Assembly: GCF_013343715.1 (NCBI RefSeq)
Contig: NZ_JABUNR010000014.1
Location: 1-64,000 of the forward strand
DNA length: 64,000 bases
Reading direction: 5' to 3'
From: Mesobacillus harenae
GTDB lineage: Bacteria > Bacillota > Bacilli > Bacillales > Cytobacillaceae
Shown in pieces: positions 17,749 through 27,301 of the stretch. The translations under genes were made by a program, and so were the position numbers. The notes under the pieces are model-generated. The model searched no databases. It saw nothing but the letters and a program-made list of their open reading frames with translations, and was not told the DNA's origin. How positions within the stretch are numbered: position 1 is the first letter of the stretch; every line of letters starts with the position of its first letter.

Positions 17749-19911
17749 TTGACTAAAAAGAAAAAAAAGAAAACGCATGTGCCTTTCCGGCTAAATATGC
17801 TGTTCTTTATTGTATTTTTGTTATTTTCAGCCCTTATTTTAAGATTGGGGATTGTACAAATTGTTTATGGAGATGATTTTAAGCGGGAGATTGAACGAAC
17901 CGAAGATATAACAGTAAACAATCCTGTCCCCCGAGGAAAGATGTTTGACCGTAACGGGAAAGTTATTGTCGACAATATTCCTGAAAAAGCCATAACGTAT
18001 ACGAAATATCAAGGAACTAGTCAGCAGGATATGATTGAGGTTGCTACGCTTCTTGCAAAATATATTGATAAAGATGACGAAGAAGTCAGAGAAAGAGATA
18101 TGAAGGATTATTGGATCCTAACTGATGAGGAACGAGCCAAAGAAAAAATCACCGAAGCGGAATGGGATCAGTATAGAGAGAAGGAACTGACTGATAAAGA
18201 AATTTATAATCTTCAGCTTAAACGGATCACCGAAGAAGATCTTTTAGAGGTGGAAGAAGATAAAGAAATCTTGGCCATATTCCGTGAGTTTAATAAAGGG
18301 TATGCACTTACTCCACAGATTGTGAAAAAAGGTGTAACTGATAAAGAATTTGCTTTCGTGAGTGAAAATCTTGAGCAGCTGCCTGGAGTGGATACCACTA
18401 CAGACTGGAAAAGAGACTATGTTTTTAAAAATACACTTAGAACGATTATAGGCAACATTTCAGAAGAGGGCCTCCCAAGCGAGCAGCTGGATTATTACCT
18501 ATCTAGAGGCTACAGCCGAAATGACCGGGTGGGCAGCAGTTATATTGAACAGCAATACGAAGATGTACTGCATGGCAAAAAGGCTAAAATAAAAAACATT
18601 ACTGATAAAGCCGGGAACGTCCTTGATACAGAAGTGATTTCTGAAGGTGAACGTGGCAAGGACCTTGTTCTAACCATTGACATGGACCTCCAGCTTGCAG
18701 TGGAAAAAATCATTGAAGAAGAAATGTTGGCTGCAAAGAAAGATCCGCGAACAGCTCTTTTAGACCGAGCCTTTGTAGTACTAATGGATCCTTATACAGG
18801 TGAAATCCTTACAATGGCAGGTAAACAAATTGGAAAAGACGAAGACGGAAAACAGGTAATGAATGACTATTCTCGCGGAACGTTTACATCGTCATATAAT
18901 GTTGGTTCTGCGATAAAAGGAGCCACCGTGCTAGCAGGCTTTAACACTGGAGCCATCACGCCTGGGACGAGAATACACGATACTCCTGTAGTAATTGCAA
19001 ACTCTAACCCAAAGGGCTCTTGGAAACAGGGGCTTGGTACGCTTAATGACATCGATGCCTTGAAGGTGTCTTCAAACGTTTATATGTTCCATACAGCAAT
19101 CCGGATGGCCAATGGCATATACCGGCCTGGCCAACCTTTGCCATTCGATTCATCAGCGTTTGATACGATGAGGAATTATTTTGGCCAGTTCGGCCTTGGA
19201 GTCAGAACAGGCATTGACTTACCGAATGAAATGGTTGGGTTCAAGGGGATGGACCGAAGCATACCAGGACTCTTAATGGACCTTTCGATTGGCCAGTATG
19301 ATACGTATACGCCAATGCAGCTTGTCCAGTATGTTTCAGCCATCGCTAACGGAGGTTATCGGATCCAGCCCAGGATGGTTAAGGAAATCCGAGAGCCTGT
19401 CATGAAAAATGATGAAATTGGACCAGTGATTCAGGAAATTGAACCAAATGTTCTTAATAAAATTGATGCAGAACCAGGGTGGCTTGAGCGTGTTCAGGAA
19501 GGTTTCCGCCGGGTAATGCAGGAGCCAAATGGCACAGCCGCAGGGAAATTCCGTGGCAAACCATATAGTCCTGCCGGGAAAACAGGAACAGCCCAAGCTC
19601 AGTATGACGGACCTGTTAAATTCACAGGTGAAAAGCCTGGTGTTATGAACCTGAGTCTTGTTGGCTATGCACCGCATGACAACCCGGAAATTGCAATGGC
19701 TGTAATGGTTCCATGGGCGTACTATAATGAGGGCCCTAGCATAAATAACAATATCGGCAGCCGAGTTTTTGATACGTATTTCGAGTTGAAGAAAAAGCGT
19801 AACGAGGAACAAGCCGATCCTCAAGGACCTGAGCATGAAGTTGAAAACATTGATGAGGCTCAGGAAGGTCAAGAAGACCGGATAACCGAGGAAGCATTGA
19901 GTTCTGAATAA
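17749..19911 (+). CDS. pbpA: Penicillin-binding protein 2A (class B transpeptidase)
   Basis: Cross-links peptidoglycan during cell elongation. About 720 residues: basic cytoplasmic start (KKKKKK), one transmembrane helix (about 20-42), a dimerisation/pedestal domain (VPRGKMFDRNGKV), and a transpeptidase domain with active-site SxxK (SAIK in YNVGSAIKGAT), SxN (SSN) and KTG (KTGTAQ). The acidic C-terminal tail is outside the membrane. Position and length match B. subtilis PbpA. Start chosen as TTG 17749; a GTG at 17737 directly abuts GAGGAA and is too close to use it. Confidence 0.93.
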   Translation: MTKKKKKKTHVPFRLNMLFFIVFLLFSALILRLGIVQIVYGDDFKREIERTEDITVNNPVPRGKMFDRNGKVIVDNIPEKAITYTKYQGTSQQDMIEVATLLAKYIDKDDEEVRERDMKDYWILTDEERAKEKITEAEWDQYREKELTDKEIYNLQLKRITEEDLLEVEEDKEILAIFREFNKGYALTPQIVKKGVTDKEFAFVSENLEQLPGVDTTTDWKRDYVFKNTLRTIIGNISEEGLPSEQLDYYLSRGYSRNDRVGSSYIEQQYEDVLHGKKAKIKNITDKAGNVLDTEVISEGERGKDLVLTIDMDLQLAVEKIIEEEMLAAKKDPRTALLDRAFVVLMDPYTGEILTMAGKQIGKDEDGKQVMNDYSRGTFTSSYNVGSAIKGATVLAGFNTGAITPGTRIHDTPVVIANSNPKGSWKQGLGTLNDIDALKVSSNVYMFHTAIRMANGIYRPGQPLPFDSSAFDTMRNYFGQFGLGVRTGIDLPNEMVGFKGMDRSIPGLLMDLSIGQYDTYTPMQLVQYVSAIANGGYRIQPRMVKEIREPVMKNDEIGPVIQEIEPNVLNKIDAEPGWLERVQEGFRRVMQEPNGTAAGKFRGKPYSPAGKTGTAQAQYDGPVKFTGEKPGVMNLSLVGYAPHDNPEIAMAVMVPWAYYNEGPSINNNIGSRVFDTYFELKKKRNEEQADPQGPEHEVENIDEAQEGQEDRITEEALSSE

Positions 19912-19920
19912 TATATGAAG

Positions 19921-19954
19921 AAAACCGTTCCTTTAATAGGGAGCGGTTTTTTTT
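19921..19954 (+). terminator. Terminator after pbpA
   Basis: Stem AAAACCGTTCC/GGGAGCGGTTTT with an eight-T run. Confidence 0.85.
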
Positions 19955-20077
19955 CGGGGAAACGGGTAACAAATTAAAAAGCGTATAAAAGATATAGAAG
20001 ATATACAAGATATAGAAGATTGTAAGGATGAATGGGATTTTGTGGATCAATATAGCAAATTTCTCAATAACCAGAGT

Positions 20078-20137
20078 TTTACATGCTAATAAACCAAATT
20101 TACAAAACCTTTACATTCTATTAAAACAGGCTTAACA
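20078..20137 (+). promoter_or_regulatory. Tandem PhoP boxes of the pst operon
   Basis: Four TT(A/T)A(A/C)A hexamers start exactly 11 bp apart: TTTACA at 20099, TTTACA at 20110, TTAAAA at 20121 and TTAACA at 20132. A further TTTACA sits at 20078. This is the Bacillus PhoP-P array, one hexamer per helical turn. It ends 61 bp before pstS, so the operon should be induced by phosphate starvation. Confidence 0.88.
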
Positions 20138-20198
20138 GTTATCCTTTAATCTTAAGCATGTAGGAGAAAACAACAGACACTATAGGGGGAATTCAGTA

Positions 20199-21155
20199 AT
20201 GAAAAGATTCAAAAATCTTAGCCTATTAATGCTCGTTGCAGCAACTATGGTATTCACTTCCGCATGCGGCGGCAATGAAGGTGGCGGCAATGGCAGTGAA
20301 TTAGAAGGCAGTGTAGTTATTGATGGTTCCGGAACTGTTTACCCGTTCATGGCAAAAATGGCTGAAAACTATATGACTAACGCTGAAGAAAACGTATCGG
20401 TGGAAGTCAGCCGAGCAGGGACATCCGCAGGATTCAAAAAGTTTCTATCTGAGGATGGAACGGACTTCAACAATGCTTCCCGTCATATTAAAGATGAAGA
20501 AAAAGCTACAGCAGAAGAGCTAGGTATTGAAATCCAAGAAATGAAAGTTGCCCTTGACGGACTAACATTTGTTATAAATAAAGAAAATGATTGGGCTGCT
20601 GAACTGACGCAACAAGAAATTATTGACATCTTCCTAGCAAGCGAGGGAAAGCAGAAATGGTCTGATGTTCGCGCAGATTTTCCTGATGAAGAAATACAAA
20701 CCTATGGTCCAAACGAAAACCATGGTACCTATGAATTTATGTTTGAAAGTATCCTTGACGAACAGGATTTAATAGAAGGAATCAGTTTACAGCAGGAGTA
20801 TTCAACTCTAGTCGATATGGTATCTAAAGATAAAAATGCAATTGCATTCTTTGGTTATGGGTACTATGCAAGCAACACTGATAAGTTAAAGGCAGTAAAT
20901 GTGGACTTTGGCAATGGACCTATAGAGCCAGCATTGGACACTATAGCTGAAGACGGAGAGTATGCTCCATTTACCCGCCCGGTATTTACCTATTTGAACA
21001 AGGAACATGCAAAAGAAAAGCCTCAGGTTTTGGACTATGCGGTCTATACAATGGAAAACGCTCAGGAAGTAGCAACTGATACAGGGTTTGCTCCTTTGTC
21101 TGATGAAGATGTCCAAGCTGTTGTTGATCAATTAAATGAGCTAAAAGAAAACTAA
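20199..21155 (+). CDS. pstS: Phosphate-binding lipoprotein PstS
   Basis: Captures phosphate outside the membrane for the PstCAB transporter. 318 residues with a lipoprotein signal (lipobox TSAC, Cys at about 23), a Gly-rich linker, then the PBP-like domain opening with IDGSGTVYPF and including SRAGTSAGFKKF, both phosphate-contact regions. ATG 20199 with GGGGGAA upstream. First gene of pstSCAB-phoU. Confidence 0.95.
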   Translation: MKRFKNLSLLMLVAATMVFTSACGGNEGGGNGSELEGSVVIDGSGTVYPFMAKMAENYMTNAEENVSVEVSRAGTSAGFKKFLSEDGTDFNNASRHIKDEEKATAEELGIEIQEMKVALDGLTFVINKENDWAAELTQQEIIDIFLASEGKQKWSDVRADFPDEEIQTYGPNENHGTYEFMFESILDEQDLIEGISLQQEYSTLVDMVSKDKNAIAFFGYGYYASNTDKLKAVNVDFGNGPIEPALDTIAEDGEYAPFTRPVFTYLNKEHAKEKPQVLDYAVYTMENAQEVATDTGFAPLSDEDVQAVVDQLNELKEN

Positions 21156-21280
21156 AAGGCATAAGGCAGCATAATAATGTTGAAGGATGAGAAGTCTAAT
21201 CTTCTCATCTTCTTATATGTTTTGGAAACTCTCTAGTGGTTTTTCTTCTTGGATGGAACAGGATGGAAGGGGTCTTAAAA

Positions 21281-22222
21281 TTGCAAAATACCAAAACGAA
21301 TTTGAACATAAGAGATTTGATAGAAGAAAAAAAGAAATCCAAAAGTGTCGGCAACCTTACAGAAAAATTCATTCCAGGTTTCCTGTTTACAATTGCAGTT
21401 ATCTCTATCTTGACGACAATAGGCATCATGCTGACTTTATTAACTGAAACAATTATGTTTTTCAAAGAAGTTCCAATCCTTGATTTCTTTACAGGTACTA
21501 ACCTAAAACCCCTTGGGGCCGAAGCGACCTTCGGAATATTACCGTTACTTACTGGCACCATTATTTCGACGATTATCGCAATGTTTGTAGCAATTCCGAT
21601 TGGTTTAATGACAGCTATTTTCTTAAGTGAATATGCCTCGGAAAAATTGAGGAAAACGTTAAAACCTTTACTCGAAATATTGGCAGGTATTCCAACTATC
21701 GTTTACGGTTTTTTTGCCTTTACGTTTGTAACGCCTTTATTAAGAAACTTTATACCAGGATTGGAACCTACCAATATTCTCAGTCCGGGATTGGTCATGG
21801 GAATTATGATCATTCCAATGGTTGCATCACTATCAGAAGACGCTATGAGTTCAGTGCCAAATTCCATGCGAGAGGGAGCCATGGCACTTGGGGCAACAAA
21901 GCTAGAAGTAACTTGGAAAGTAGTAGTTCCTGCGGCTATTTCCGGAATTCTTGCTTCTTTTGTTCTTGGTATTTCTCGTGCTATCGGGGAAACAATGATT
22001 GTTACTATTGCAAGCGGCAGCTCGAAAAACTTCACGTTTGATATTACTCAATCCATGCAGACAATGACAGCCTACATTGTCGAAGTTACTGGGGGAGAGG
22101 CTCCTGCAGGCTCTACTTTATACTATAGCTTATACGCAGTAGCGATGACATTATTTGTATTTACCTTAGTGATGAACCTGATTGCGCAGTATATTTCTCG
22201 CAAAGTCCGGGAGGAATATTAA
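21281..22222 (+). CDS. pstC: Phosphate ABC transporter permease PstC
   Basis: Membrane subunit for phosphate import. 313 residues, six transmembrane helices, with the EAA loop (SMREGAMALGATKLEVTWKVVVPAA) facing the ATPase. The start is TTG at 21281 with GAAGGGG eight bases upstream; ATGs farther upstream would add residues not expected in the family and place this site inside the gene. The next gene begins 2 bp after the stop. Confidence 0.93.
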   Translation: MQNTKTNLNIRDLIEEKKKSKSVGNLTEKFIPGFLFTIAVISILTTIGIMLTLLTETIMFFKEVPILDFFTGTNLKPLGAEATFGILPLLTGTIISTIIAMFVAIPIGLMTAIFLSEYASEKLRKTLKPLLEILAGIPTIVYGFFAFTFVTPLLRNFIPGLEPTNILSPGLVMGIMIIPMVASLSEDAMSSVPNSMREGAMALGATKLEVTWKVVVPAAISGILASFVLGISRAIGETMIVTIASGSSKNFTFDITQSMQTMTAYIVEVTGGEAPAGSTLYYSLYAVAMTLFVFTLVMNLIAQYISRKVREEY

Positions 22223-22224
22223 TT

Positions 22225-23109
22225 ATGAAATACGTGGATGTAACACAAGTCCAAAAGAATATGGGAAAACGCTTATTTACCAATACGTTAGCTAAAGCAT
22301 TATTTCTTATGGCTACTCTTTTTGGACTATTAGTTTTAGTTATTCTGATCTACCGTGTGGTTTCACAGAGCATGGGATGGGTAGATTTAAACTTTATCAC
22401 CAATAAGCTATCTACGGACCCTGAGAGAGCTGGAATTATGGGAGCGATAATGGGTACTTTATGGCTGATGGTGGTTGTGGCTCCAGTAACCATGTTCCTG
22501 GGAGTGGGAACTGCGATCTATCTTGAGGAATATGCAAAGAAAGGTCGTATTCAGTCACTGATACAAACGAATATTGCCAACTTGGCCGGTGTTCCGTCAG
22601 TGGTTTTTGGTATTTTGGGATTGACAGTTTTTGTGAGAACGATGGATTTGGGATCCGTTGTTTTAGCTGGCGGTTTAACTATGTCACTTCTTGTCCTCCC
22701 CGTGGTGGTGGTGGCAAGCCAAGAGGCCATTCGTGCTGTACCCCGATTTTTGAGAGAAGCTTCTTATGGGATGGGAGCTACTAAGTGGCAGACTACTAAG
22801 AATGTTGTGCTTCCAACTGCGATTCCTGGGATTTTAACTGGGGTTATTTTAGCCCTGTCCCGAGCGATAGGTGAGACGGCACCGTTAATTGTGATTGGTA
22901 TTCCAGCATTGCTCATTCCTCTTCCAGACGGGGTGTTAGATAAGTTTACAATACTACCGGTACAAATTTATTATTGGACTATTGATTCTTCACTTGTTGC
23001 GGAATATGCTAATTTGGCAGCTGCTACAATTGTAATCCTTTTATTAGTCTTGTTTGTGATGAACTCAATTGCTATCGTCATTAGGAATAAGTTTCAAAAA
23101 AGATTTTAA
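22225..23109 (+). CDS. pstA: Phosphate ABC transporter permease PstA
   Basis: Second membrane subunit of the Pst importer. 294 residues with six transmembrane helices and the EAA loop [23 protein letters not shown] 22225 with GGGAGGAAT in the end of pstC. Followed by pstB after 20 bp. Confidence 0.95.
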   Translation: MKYVDVTQVQKNMGKRLFTNTLAKALFLMATLFGLLVLVILIYRVVSQSMGWVDLNFITNKLSTDPERAGIMGAIMGTLWLMVVVAPVTMFLGVGTAIYLEEYAKKGRIQSLIQTNIANLAGVPSVVFGILGLTVFVRTMDLGSVVLAGGLTMSLLVLPVVVVASQEAIRAVPRFLREASYGMGATKWQTTKNVVLPTAIPGILTGVILALSRAIGETAPLIVIGIPALLIPLPDGVLDKFTILPVQIYYWTIDSSLVAEYANLAAATIVILLLVLFVMNSIAIVIRNKFQKRF

Positions 23110-23129
23110 CACTGGGAGGACATGCAGCT

Positions 23130-23960
23130 ATGGAAGTTTTTACTGAGAAGAAAAATGTTAAAGGTATTCAGTCTGATGGAGAAAGTAAGAAAGATGCGTC
23201 AAAAAAATCAATTGTTTATGATACAAAGGATCTTAATCTCTGGTATGGAGAGGACCAAGCATTAAAAAACATTAACCTTTCTGTATATGAAAATGAAGTT
23301 ACCGCAATCATAGGTCCCTCGGGATGTGGTAAATCAACGTATATAAAGACGTTAAATCGAATGGTCGAGATGGTTCCAATTGTTCGTATTTCTGGAGAAA
23401 TCCTATATAGAGAGAAAAATATTCTTAATAAATCATACAAAGTGGAAGATTTAAGAACTCGAGTTGGGATGGTGTTTCAAAAGCCTAATCCTTTTCCTAA
23501 ATCTATATACGAAAATATTGCTTATGGGCCTAAGATTCATGGGATTAGAAGTAAGAAAGTCCTCGATGAAATTGTCGAGGAAAGTCTCAAAGGAGCGGCA
23601 ATTTGGGATGAAGTGAAAGACCGTTTAAATGAAAATGCATACGGCCTTTCAGGAGGGCAGCAGCAGCGTCTTTGCATTGCTCGTTGTTTGGCAATCGAGC
23701 CAGATGTTATTTTAATGGATGAGCCTACATCTGCGCTTGATCCAATCTCGACATCCAAGATTGAATCGTTAATTCAGGAATTAAAGAAAAACTATAGTAT
23801 TATCATAGTTACACATAACATGCAGCAGGCTGCGCGTATATCTGATAAAACAGCGTTTTTCTTAAATGGTGAAGTAATTGAGTACGAGAATACGAATAAA
23901 ATCTTTTCAAATCCCTCTGACAAACGTACAGAGGATTATATTACAGGAAGATTTGGTTAA
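23130..23960 (+). CDS. pstB: Phosphate ABC transporter ATPase PstB
   Basis: Drives phosphate import by ATP hydrolysis. 276 residues: a nonconserved charged N-terminus of about 30 residues, then Walker A (GPSGCGKST), FQKPNPFP Q-loop, signature LSGGQQQR, Walker B (VILMDEP), D-loop SALD and switch His (VTHN). Only one pstB is present, whereas B. subtilis has two in tandem. ATG 23130 with TGGGAGGA upstream. Confidence 0.95.
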   Translation: MEVFTEKKNVKGIQSDGESKKDASKKSIVYDTKDLNLWYGEDQALKNINLSVYENEVTAIIGPSGCGKSTYIKTLNRMVEMVPIVRISGEILYREKNILNKSYKVEDLRTRVGMVFQKPNPFPKSIYENIAYGPKIHGIRSKKVLDEIVEESLKGAAIWDEVKDRLNENAYGLSGGQQQRLCIARCLAIEPDVILMDEPTSALDPISTSKIESLIQELKKNYSIIIVTHNMQQAARISDKTAFFLNGEVIEYENTNKIFSNPSDKRTEDYITGRFG

Positions 23961-24038
23961 TCACTTACTCCTAAGTAGGTAAATAAACAGTCTCTTTGCA
24001 AGGTAAATTAATTTTATCCGATAATAGGAGTTGAAACC

Positions 24039-24698
24039 ATGAACACAAGATCTGTTTTTGATGAAAACTTAAAACAATTAAAAGAAAATCTTCTAGATAT
24101 GGCTGAACAAGCTGAGAAAGCGATTAAGGCGTCCCTGGAGGCTCTAATCGCTCAAGATCTTGATAAAGCTCAAAGCATTATACTGAGAGATAAACTAATC
24201 AATGAGCAAGAAGAAAAAATTATTGATCATGCTACAATGCTTATTGCAACAGAAGCACCGGTGGCAACTGATTTACGAAAAATTATTGTTGCACTGCGCG
24301 TTTCGTCTGAAATTGAGAGAATTGGTGATCTTGCTGTCAACATTGCAAAATCCACGCTTCATATTGGAAATGAAAAACATATTAAGGAAATTATAGAGAT
24401 TCCTCAAATGATGGATATGGCACTTGAAATGATGAGGGATGCCATAACGTCCTTTTATACAGAAGATGCTGGATTAGCAAGAAAATGTGCTGAAAAAGAT
24501 GATCAAGTAGATGAAACATACGGCCGGTTAATAAAAGAATTAATGGGATATATTCCTGAAAACCCTGCTGCGACCAACCAGATTACACAATTAGCGTTTG
24601 TTTGCCGCTATATTGAACGTGTGGCTGACCATACAACTAACATAGCAGAAAATGTAATCTTTCTCGTAACGGGTAAAAGATACGATTTAAACGCTTAA
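24039..24698 (+). CDS. phoU: Phosphate signalling regulator PhoU
   Basis: 219-residue all-helical protein with the two PhoU repeats, each carrying the E-R-I/V-G/A-D metal-binding pattern (SEIERIGDLAVNIAK about 90, IERVADHTTNIAENV about 190). PhoU proteins link Pst transport to phosphate signalling and prevent excess uptake. It lies 78 bp after pstB and before a strong terminator, so it is probably the last gene of the operon. B. subtilis lacks a phoU at this place. Confidence 0.93.
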   Translation: MNTRSVFDENLKQLKENLLDMAEQAEKAIKASLEALIAQDLDKAQSIILRDKLINEQEEKIIDHATMLIATEAPVATDLRKIIVALRVSSEIERIGDLAVNIAKSTLHIGNEKHIKEIIEIPQMMDMALEMMRDAITSFYTEDAGLARKCAEKDDQVDETYGRLIKELMGYIPENPAATNQITQLAFVCRYIERVADHTTNIAENVIFLVTGKRYDLNA

Positions 24699-24765
24699 TA
24701 TTTTGAACCGCAGAAAAAGTGAAGGCTCCCCTCAAAACTTAGAATCTCTATATTCCGAAACAAGG

Positions 24766-24810
24766 AAAAAGCTAAAAGAGCAGGCCAAAGGCCTGCTCTT
24801 TTAGCTTTTT
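24766..24810. terminator. Strong bidirectional terminator after phoU
   Basis: Uninterrupted 21-bp stem (AAAAAGCTAAAAGAGCAGGCC and its complement) with loop AAA. The final codons and stop of the convergent minus-strand gene lie inside the right arm. Confidence 0.95.
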
Positions 24811-25304
24811 GTAAGTACTTTTGCAAGTTGTTCAAAGGACATTTGATCTGTTAATTCAAATGTGCCAAGCTGAATTTTTGTATGAAAGCCAGTGTCAATT
24901 AAATACCTCTCAAATTCTCCCTGGTCATCAATAATATTATATTGATGAAGGATTCCTGCTATTTCAGATGGGGACATTCCGCTTTCTATAGTGATATTAA
25001 TAACCGATACAGCTGGCTGCACTTGTTTTTCCTGCTGGGCTGTTTCGACACTTTTCTCTTCTGGCTGCGTATCTGGTTTGTCTTTAGTTTCCTGTACGGC
25101 TAATTCTTCAGGTTCAGCTTTTTCAATAAGAGTTTTATGTTCCGATTCAGTTAGGACTGTATAGCCTTCTTCCGATAACATTTTTTCTGCATAGCCGACA
25201 TCAATTGTTTTAGGGATAATGCCAGTAAAATAGTAGATACCGCTAACAGCACAAGCTGAGAACAGTATGCCCAGCGCAAATGCCCTGATTGTCCGCCTAT
25301 TCAT
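24801..25304 (-). CDS. Membrane-anchored protein with MltG/YceG-like N-domain (YqzC-like)
   Basis: 167 residues: N-terminal signal anchor (about 7-28), a Glu/Lys/Gln-rich linker (about 65-95), and a C-terminal segment ITIESGMSPSEIAGILHQYNII to LGTFELTDQMSFEQLAKVLT. That segment resembles the LysM-like part preceding the catalytic domain of MltG transglycosylases. The catalytic domain itself is absent, so it is not a full lytic transglycosylase. The location suggests B. subtilis YqzC. It overlaps the upstream gene by 1 bp. Confidence 0.65.
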   Translation of the reverse strand: MNRRTIRAFALGILFSACAVSGIYYFTGIIPKTIDVGYAEKMLSEEGYTVLTESEHKTLIEKAEPEELAVQETKDKPDTQPEEKSVETAQQEKQVQPAVSVINITIESGMSPSEIAGILHQYNIIDDQGEFERYLIDTGFHTKIQLGTFELTDQMSFEQLAKVLTKS

Positions 25305-25663
25305 TATACGATCCCTCTTTTACTGAATTCTTGAATGATCGAATCTACTTCTTCCACAGTTAAACTTGACTGTAAGGCAATTTGGTCGACCGATTTCCCT
25401 TGTTGCACAAGAGACCAAACCTGGTTTTTTATTATCTCATGGATATCATTTTTTGGATAATCTCTCGGCAGGGAGTCATTTGTAATGAGCAGCTCTTCTT
25501 CTAACACCCTTAGTTTCTTTTTAATCTGATAAAGTTCTTGAACTTGTTGAATGGTTAGCTGATCCAGCTCTTCTCTAATATCCTGATTGGTATCTCTTAA
25601 AAAAAATGAGACTAAAAGCAATATAATTGCAATGGCAAATAAACTGGCCACAACATATTCCAT
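25304..25663 (-). CDS. Membrane-anchored coiled-coil/HTH-like small protein (YqzD-like)
   Basis: 119 residues: one transmembrane helix near the start (about 5-22), a heptad-rich coiled coil (about 30-62), and a C-terminal helical part (VDQIALQSSLTVEEVDSIIQEF) that looks like a helix-turn-helix. ATG 25663 is favoured: GGGGTG lies six bases upstream, while a GTG at 25672 overlaps that site. Cotranscribed with the next gene by overlap. The family role is unknown; position suggests YqzD. Confidence 0.65.
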   Translation of the reverse strand: MEYVVASLFAIAIILLLVSFFLRDTNQDIREELDQLTIQQVQELYQIKKKLRVLEEELLITNDSLPRDYPKNDIHEIIKNQVWSLVQQGKSVDQIALQSSLTVEEVDSIIQEFSKRGIV

Positions 25664-26029
25664 CGTATACACCCCGGCACTTTCCTATTTTTAAGCTCTT
25701 TACAGAGAATATTTTAACATAATTAAACCGACAATTTTCGATTTTATTTTTAAGATTCATCTTTTACAAGGAAGTTAGTAAAAAAGAAGTGCCTGCTAGA
25801 TGTCGAGATATAGTGAAAATGGGCTATTTTTAAACCTCTTTAAAAAAGTTTGTCCATCTATGTGCCTCCGCATCTATACAGGCAATTTCCGACAAATTGC
25901 GTTCATTGTGAAGGGGGGAGATCGGTGCTAACATTAGTATGAAGGAAATGGTCTATCCATAAAAGAAGCACATATGCTAATAGGTTAATAGCAGTACAGC
26001 AGCCAAGTTAAGAAAATACAGGGGTGAAC
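25664..26029. other. Intergenic region without recognised feature
   Basis: AT-rich gap between divergent transcription units. I see promoter-like AT stretches but no repeat, hairpin with T-run or plausible gene. Confidence 0.5.
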
Positions 26030-26653
26030 ATGATGATAAATGCATTTCGTGAAGAAAATAATATTATTGATACCTTCCGGGTGAGGGCTTCTCTAATAAA
26101 AACAATTGGAATTTGGGAAAATGGGAGATTGAATTGGCTGCGTGAAAGTGGTGAGCAGCTGTTAACCGAGCAAGGATTATTTATTAAAATTTCACAGCCA
26201 TTTATCCATTCAAAGCTTCTTTTAACTAAGATTGCTATTAGCAATCATTTAAGTTACACACGGAAAATTAAGTTAATCATTATGCACCAGCATCCTAAAG
26301 TGAGGAAAGAACATTTATCATTTATTTCTCCAGCAGAAGATGTTATCCTGCACCTTGCCAGTGACCGGGCTTATTTGGTAAATGGGTATGGCGGGGAAGG
26401 GATACAGCAGCGGACAATTCAGCCAAATTGGAAAGTTAGATCTGAACAAATTTGGAGTTCGGCAGAGAAAGGAATTCTCCTTTATCAGCCAATGGTAAAA
26501 GGAGCAGCGACAAGCATATATACTGCAGATCATACTCTTGCAGGGAGGACAACCTCCCATAGCAGCCACTGGATTATTGAAAGCAGTAAAGAAGAAGAAT
26601 TAATTCATCTTAATCAAGTACTTTTGGAAAAACAGACTAGCATTTCAATTTGA
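26030..26653 (+). CDS. Hypothetical protein, function unknown
   Basis: 207 residues, soluble, no signal peptide or membrane helix. Not recognised. It has mixed alpha/beta composition with many predicted strands ([30 protein letters not shown]). AGGGGTGA lies just before two consecutive ATGs (26030 and 26033); either may start translation. It lies 62 bp upstream of rpmG on the same strand. Codon use looks like its neighbours, so it is probably a real, lineage-restricted gene. Confidence 0.65.
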   Translation: MMINAFREENNIIDTFRVRASLIKTIGIWENGRLNWLRESGEQLLTEQGLFIKISQPFIHSKLLLTKIAISNHLSYTRKIKLIIMHQHPKVRKEHLSFISPAEDVILHLASDRAYLVNGYGGEGIQQRTIQPNWKVRSEQIWSSAEKGILLYQPMVKGAATSIYTADHTLAGRTTSHSSHWIIESSKEEELIHLNQVLLEKQTSISI

Positions 26654-26715
26654 AAAGTGGTATTATAGAAAAGTCGTATGAACGAATGAGCATTTTGAGT
26701 TTGGAGGGAAACAAC

Positions 26716-26865
26716 ATGCGTGTTAATATTACGCTAGCTTGCACAGAGTGTGGAGAACGTAACTATATTTCTAAAAAAAATAAACGTAATAACCCTGATC
26801 GTCTTGAGCTGAAAAAGTATTGCCCAAGAGACAAACGTGCTACTGCGCACCGTGAAACGAAATAA
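26716..26865 (+). CDS. rpmG: 50S ribosomal protein L33
   Basis: 49-residue basic ribosomal protein of the large subunit, MRVNITLAC...RLELKKY...TAHRETK, the standard L33 frame. It has C9-x2-C12 and C36, but Asp in place of the fourth cysteine at 39, so the zinc ribbon is incomplete. ATG 26716 follows TTGGAGGG. Same genome position as one of the B. subtilis L33 genes. Confidence 0.95.
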   Translation: MRVNITLACTECGERNYISKKNKRNNPDRLELKKYCPRDKRATAHRETK

Positions 26866-26893
26866 GCAGCGGGAATTTTCCTGCTGTTTTTTT
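26865..26893 (+). terminator. Terminator after rpmG
   Basis: Stem AGCAGCGGGAA/TTCCTGCTG with an eight-T run. Confidence 0.8.
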
Positions 26894-26947
26894 TATTGTT
26901 TAAGAAACTATAAAAGGTTTCAAGTTAAGGATAATCTTGTGCATTGT

Positions 26948-27225
26948 CTGCATCAGCTCCAGCGACTAGTGTAGCCTACATACCTCCTACATAACTAACC
27001 ATCGAATCGCCTCTACTCATTGATTGGGCTTCACCCCAAACGTTGCTTCCGGGCGGCTTGGGCTTTTGTTTATCATCCAGCTCCAGCGCCCAGCGACTAG
27101 TGTACTTCGCCCACCTCCTTAAGATAAGTCAACATCGAATCGCGTTCGCCTCTTCGTGTTTTCCTTTATCTCCGTCGATGTGCTCCAGTCCATACGTCGC
27201 TTAACGGGCGCCTGCGCTTTTGTTT
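26948..27225. repeat. Intergenic repeat, family A, two tandem copies (2 and 3)
   Basis: Two successive units: 26948-27068 and 27070-27225. Each starts with CAGCTCCAGCG..CGACTAGTGTA, continues through C.CCTCCT..ATAA..AACATCGAATCGC, and ends in a G.TTGGGCTTTTG or GGCGCCTGCGCTTTTG tail. Similarity between the two units is visible by eye over most of their length. No gene is supported in the 26894-27301 gap. Confidence 0.65.
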
Positions 27226-27301
27226 TAAATTACATGTTCAACTTTAATTGGAGTAATGATACAGTTAAAATATGTTATCAATTCTCACTGGAGGAAAGTC
27301 T

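Noticed and set aside
24801..25304. Complete MltG lytic transglycosylase
   Set aside because: Only the LysM-like segment is present; the catalytic domain is missing, so the gene is called MltG-like in part only.
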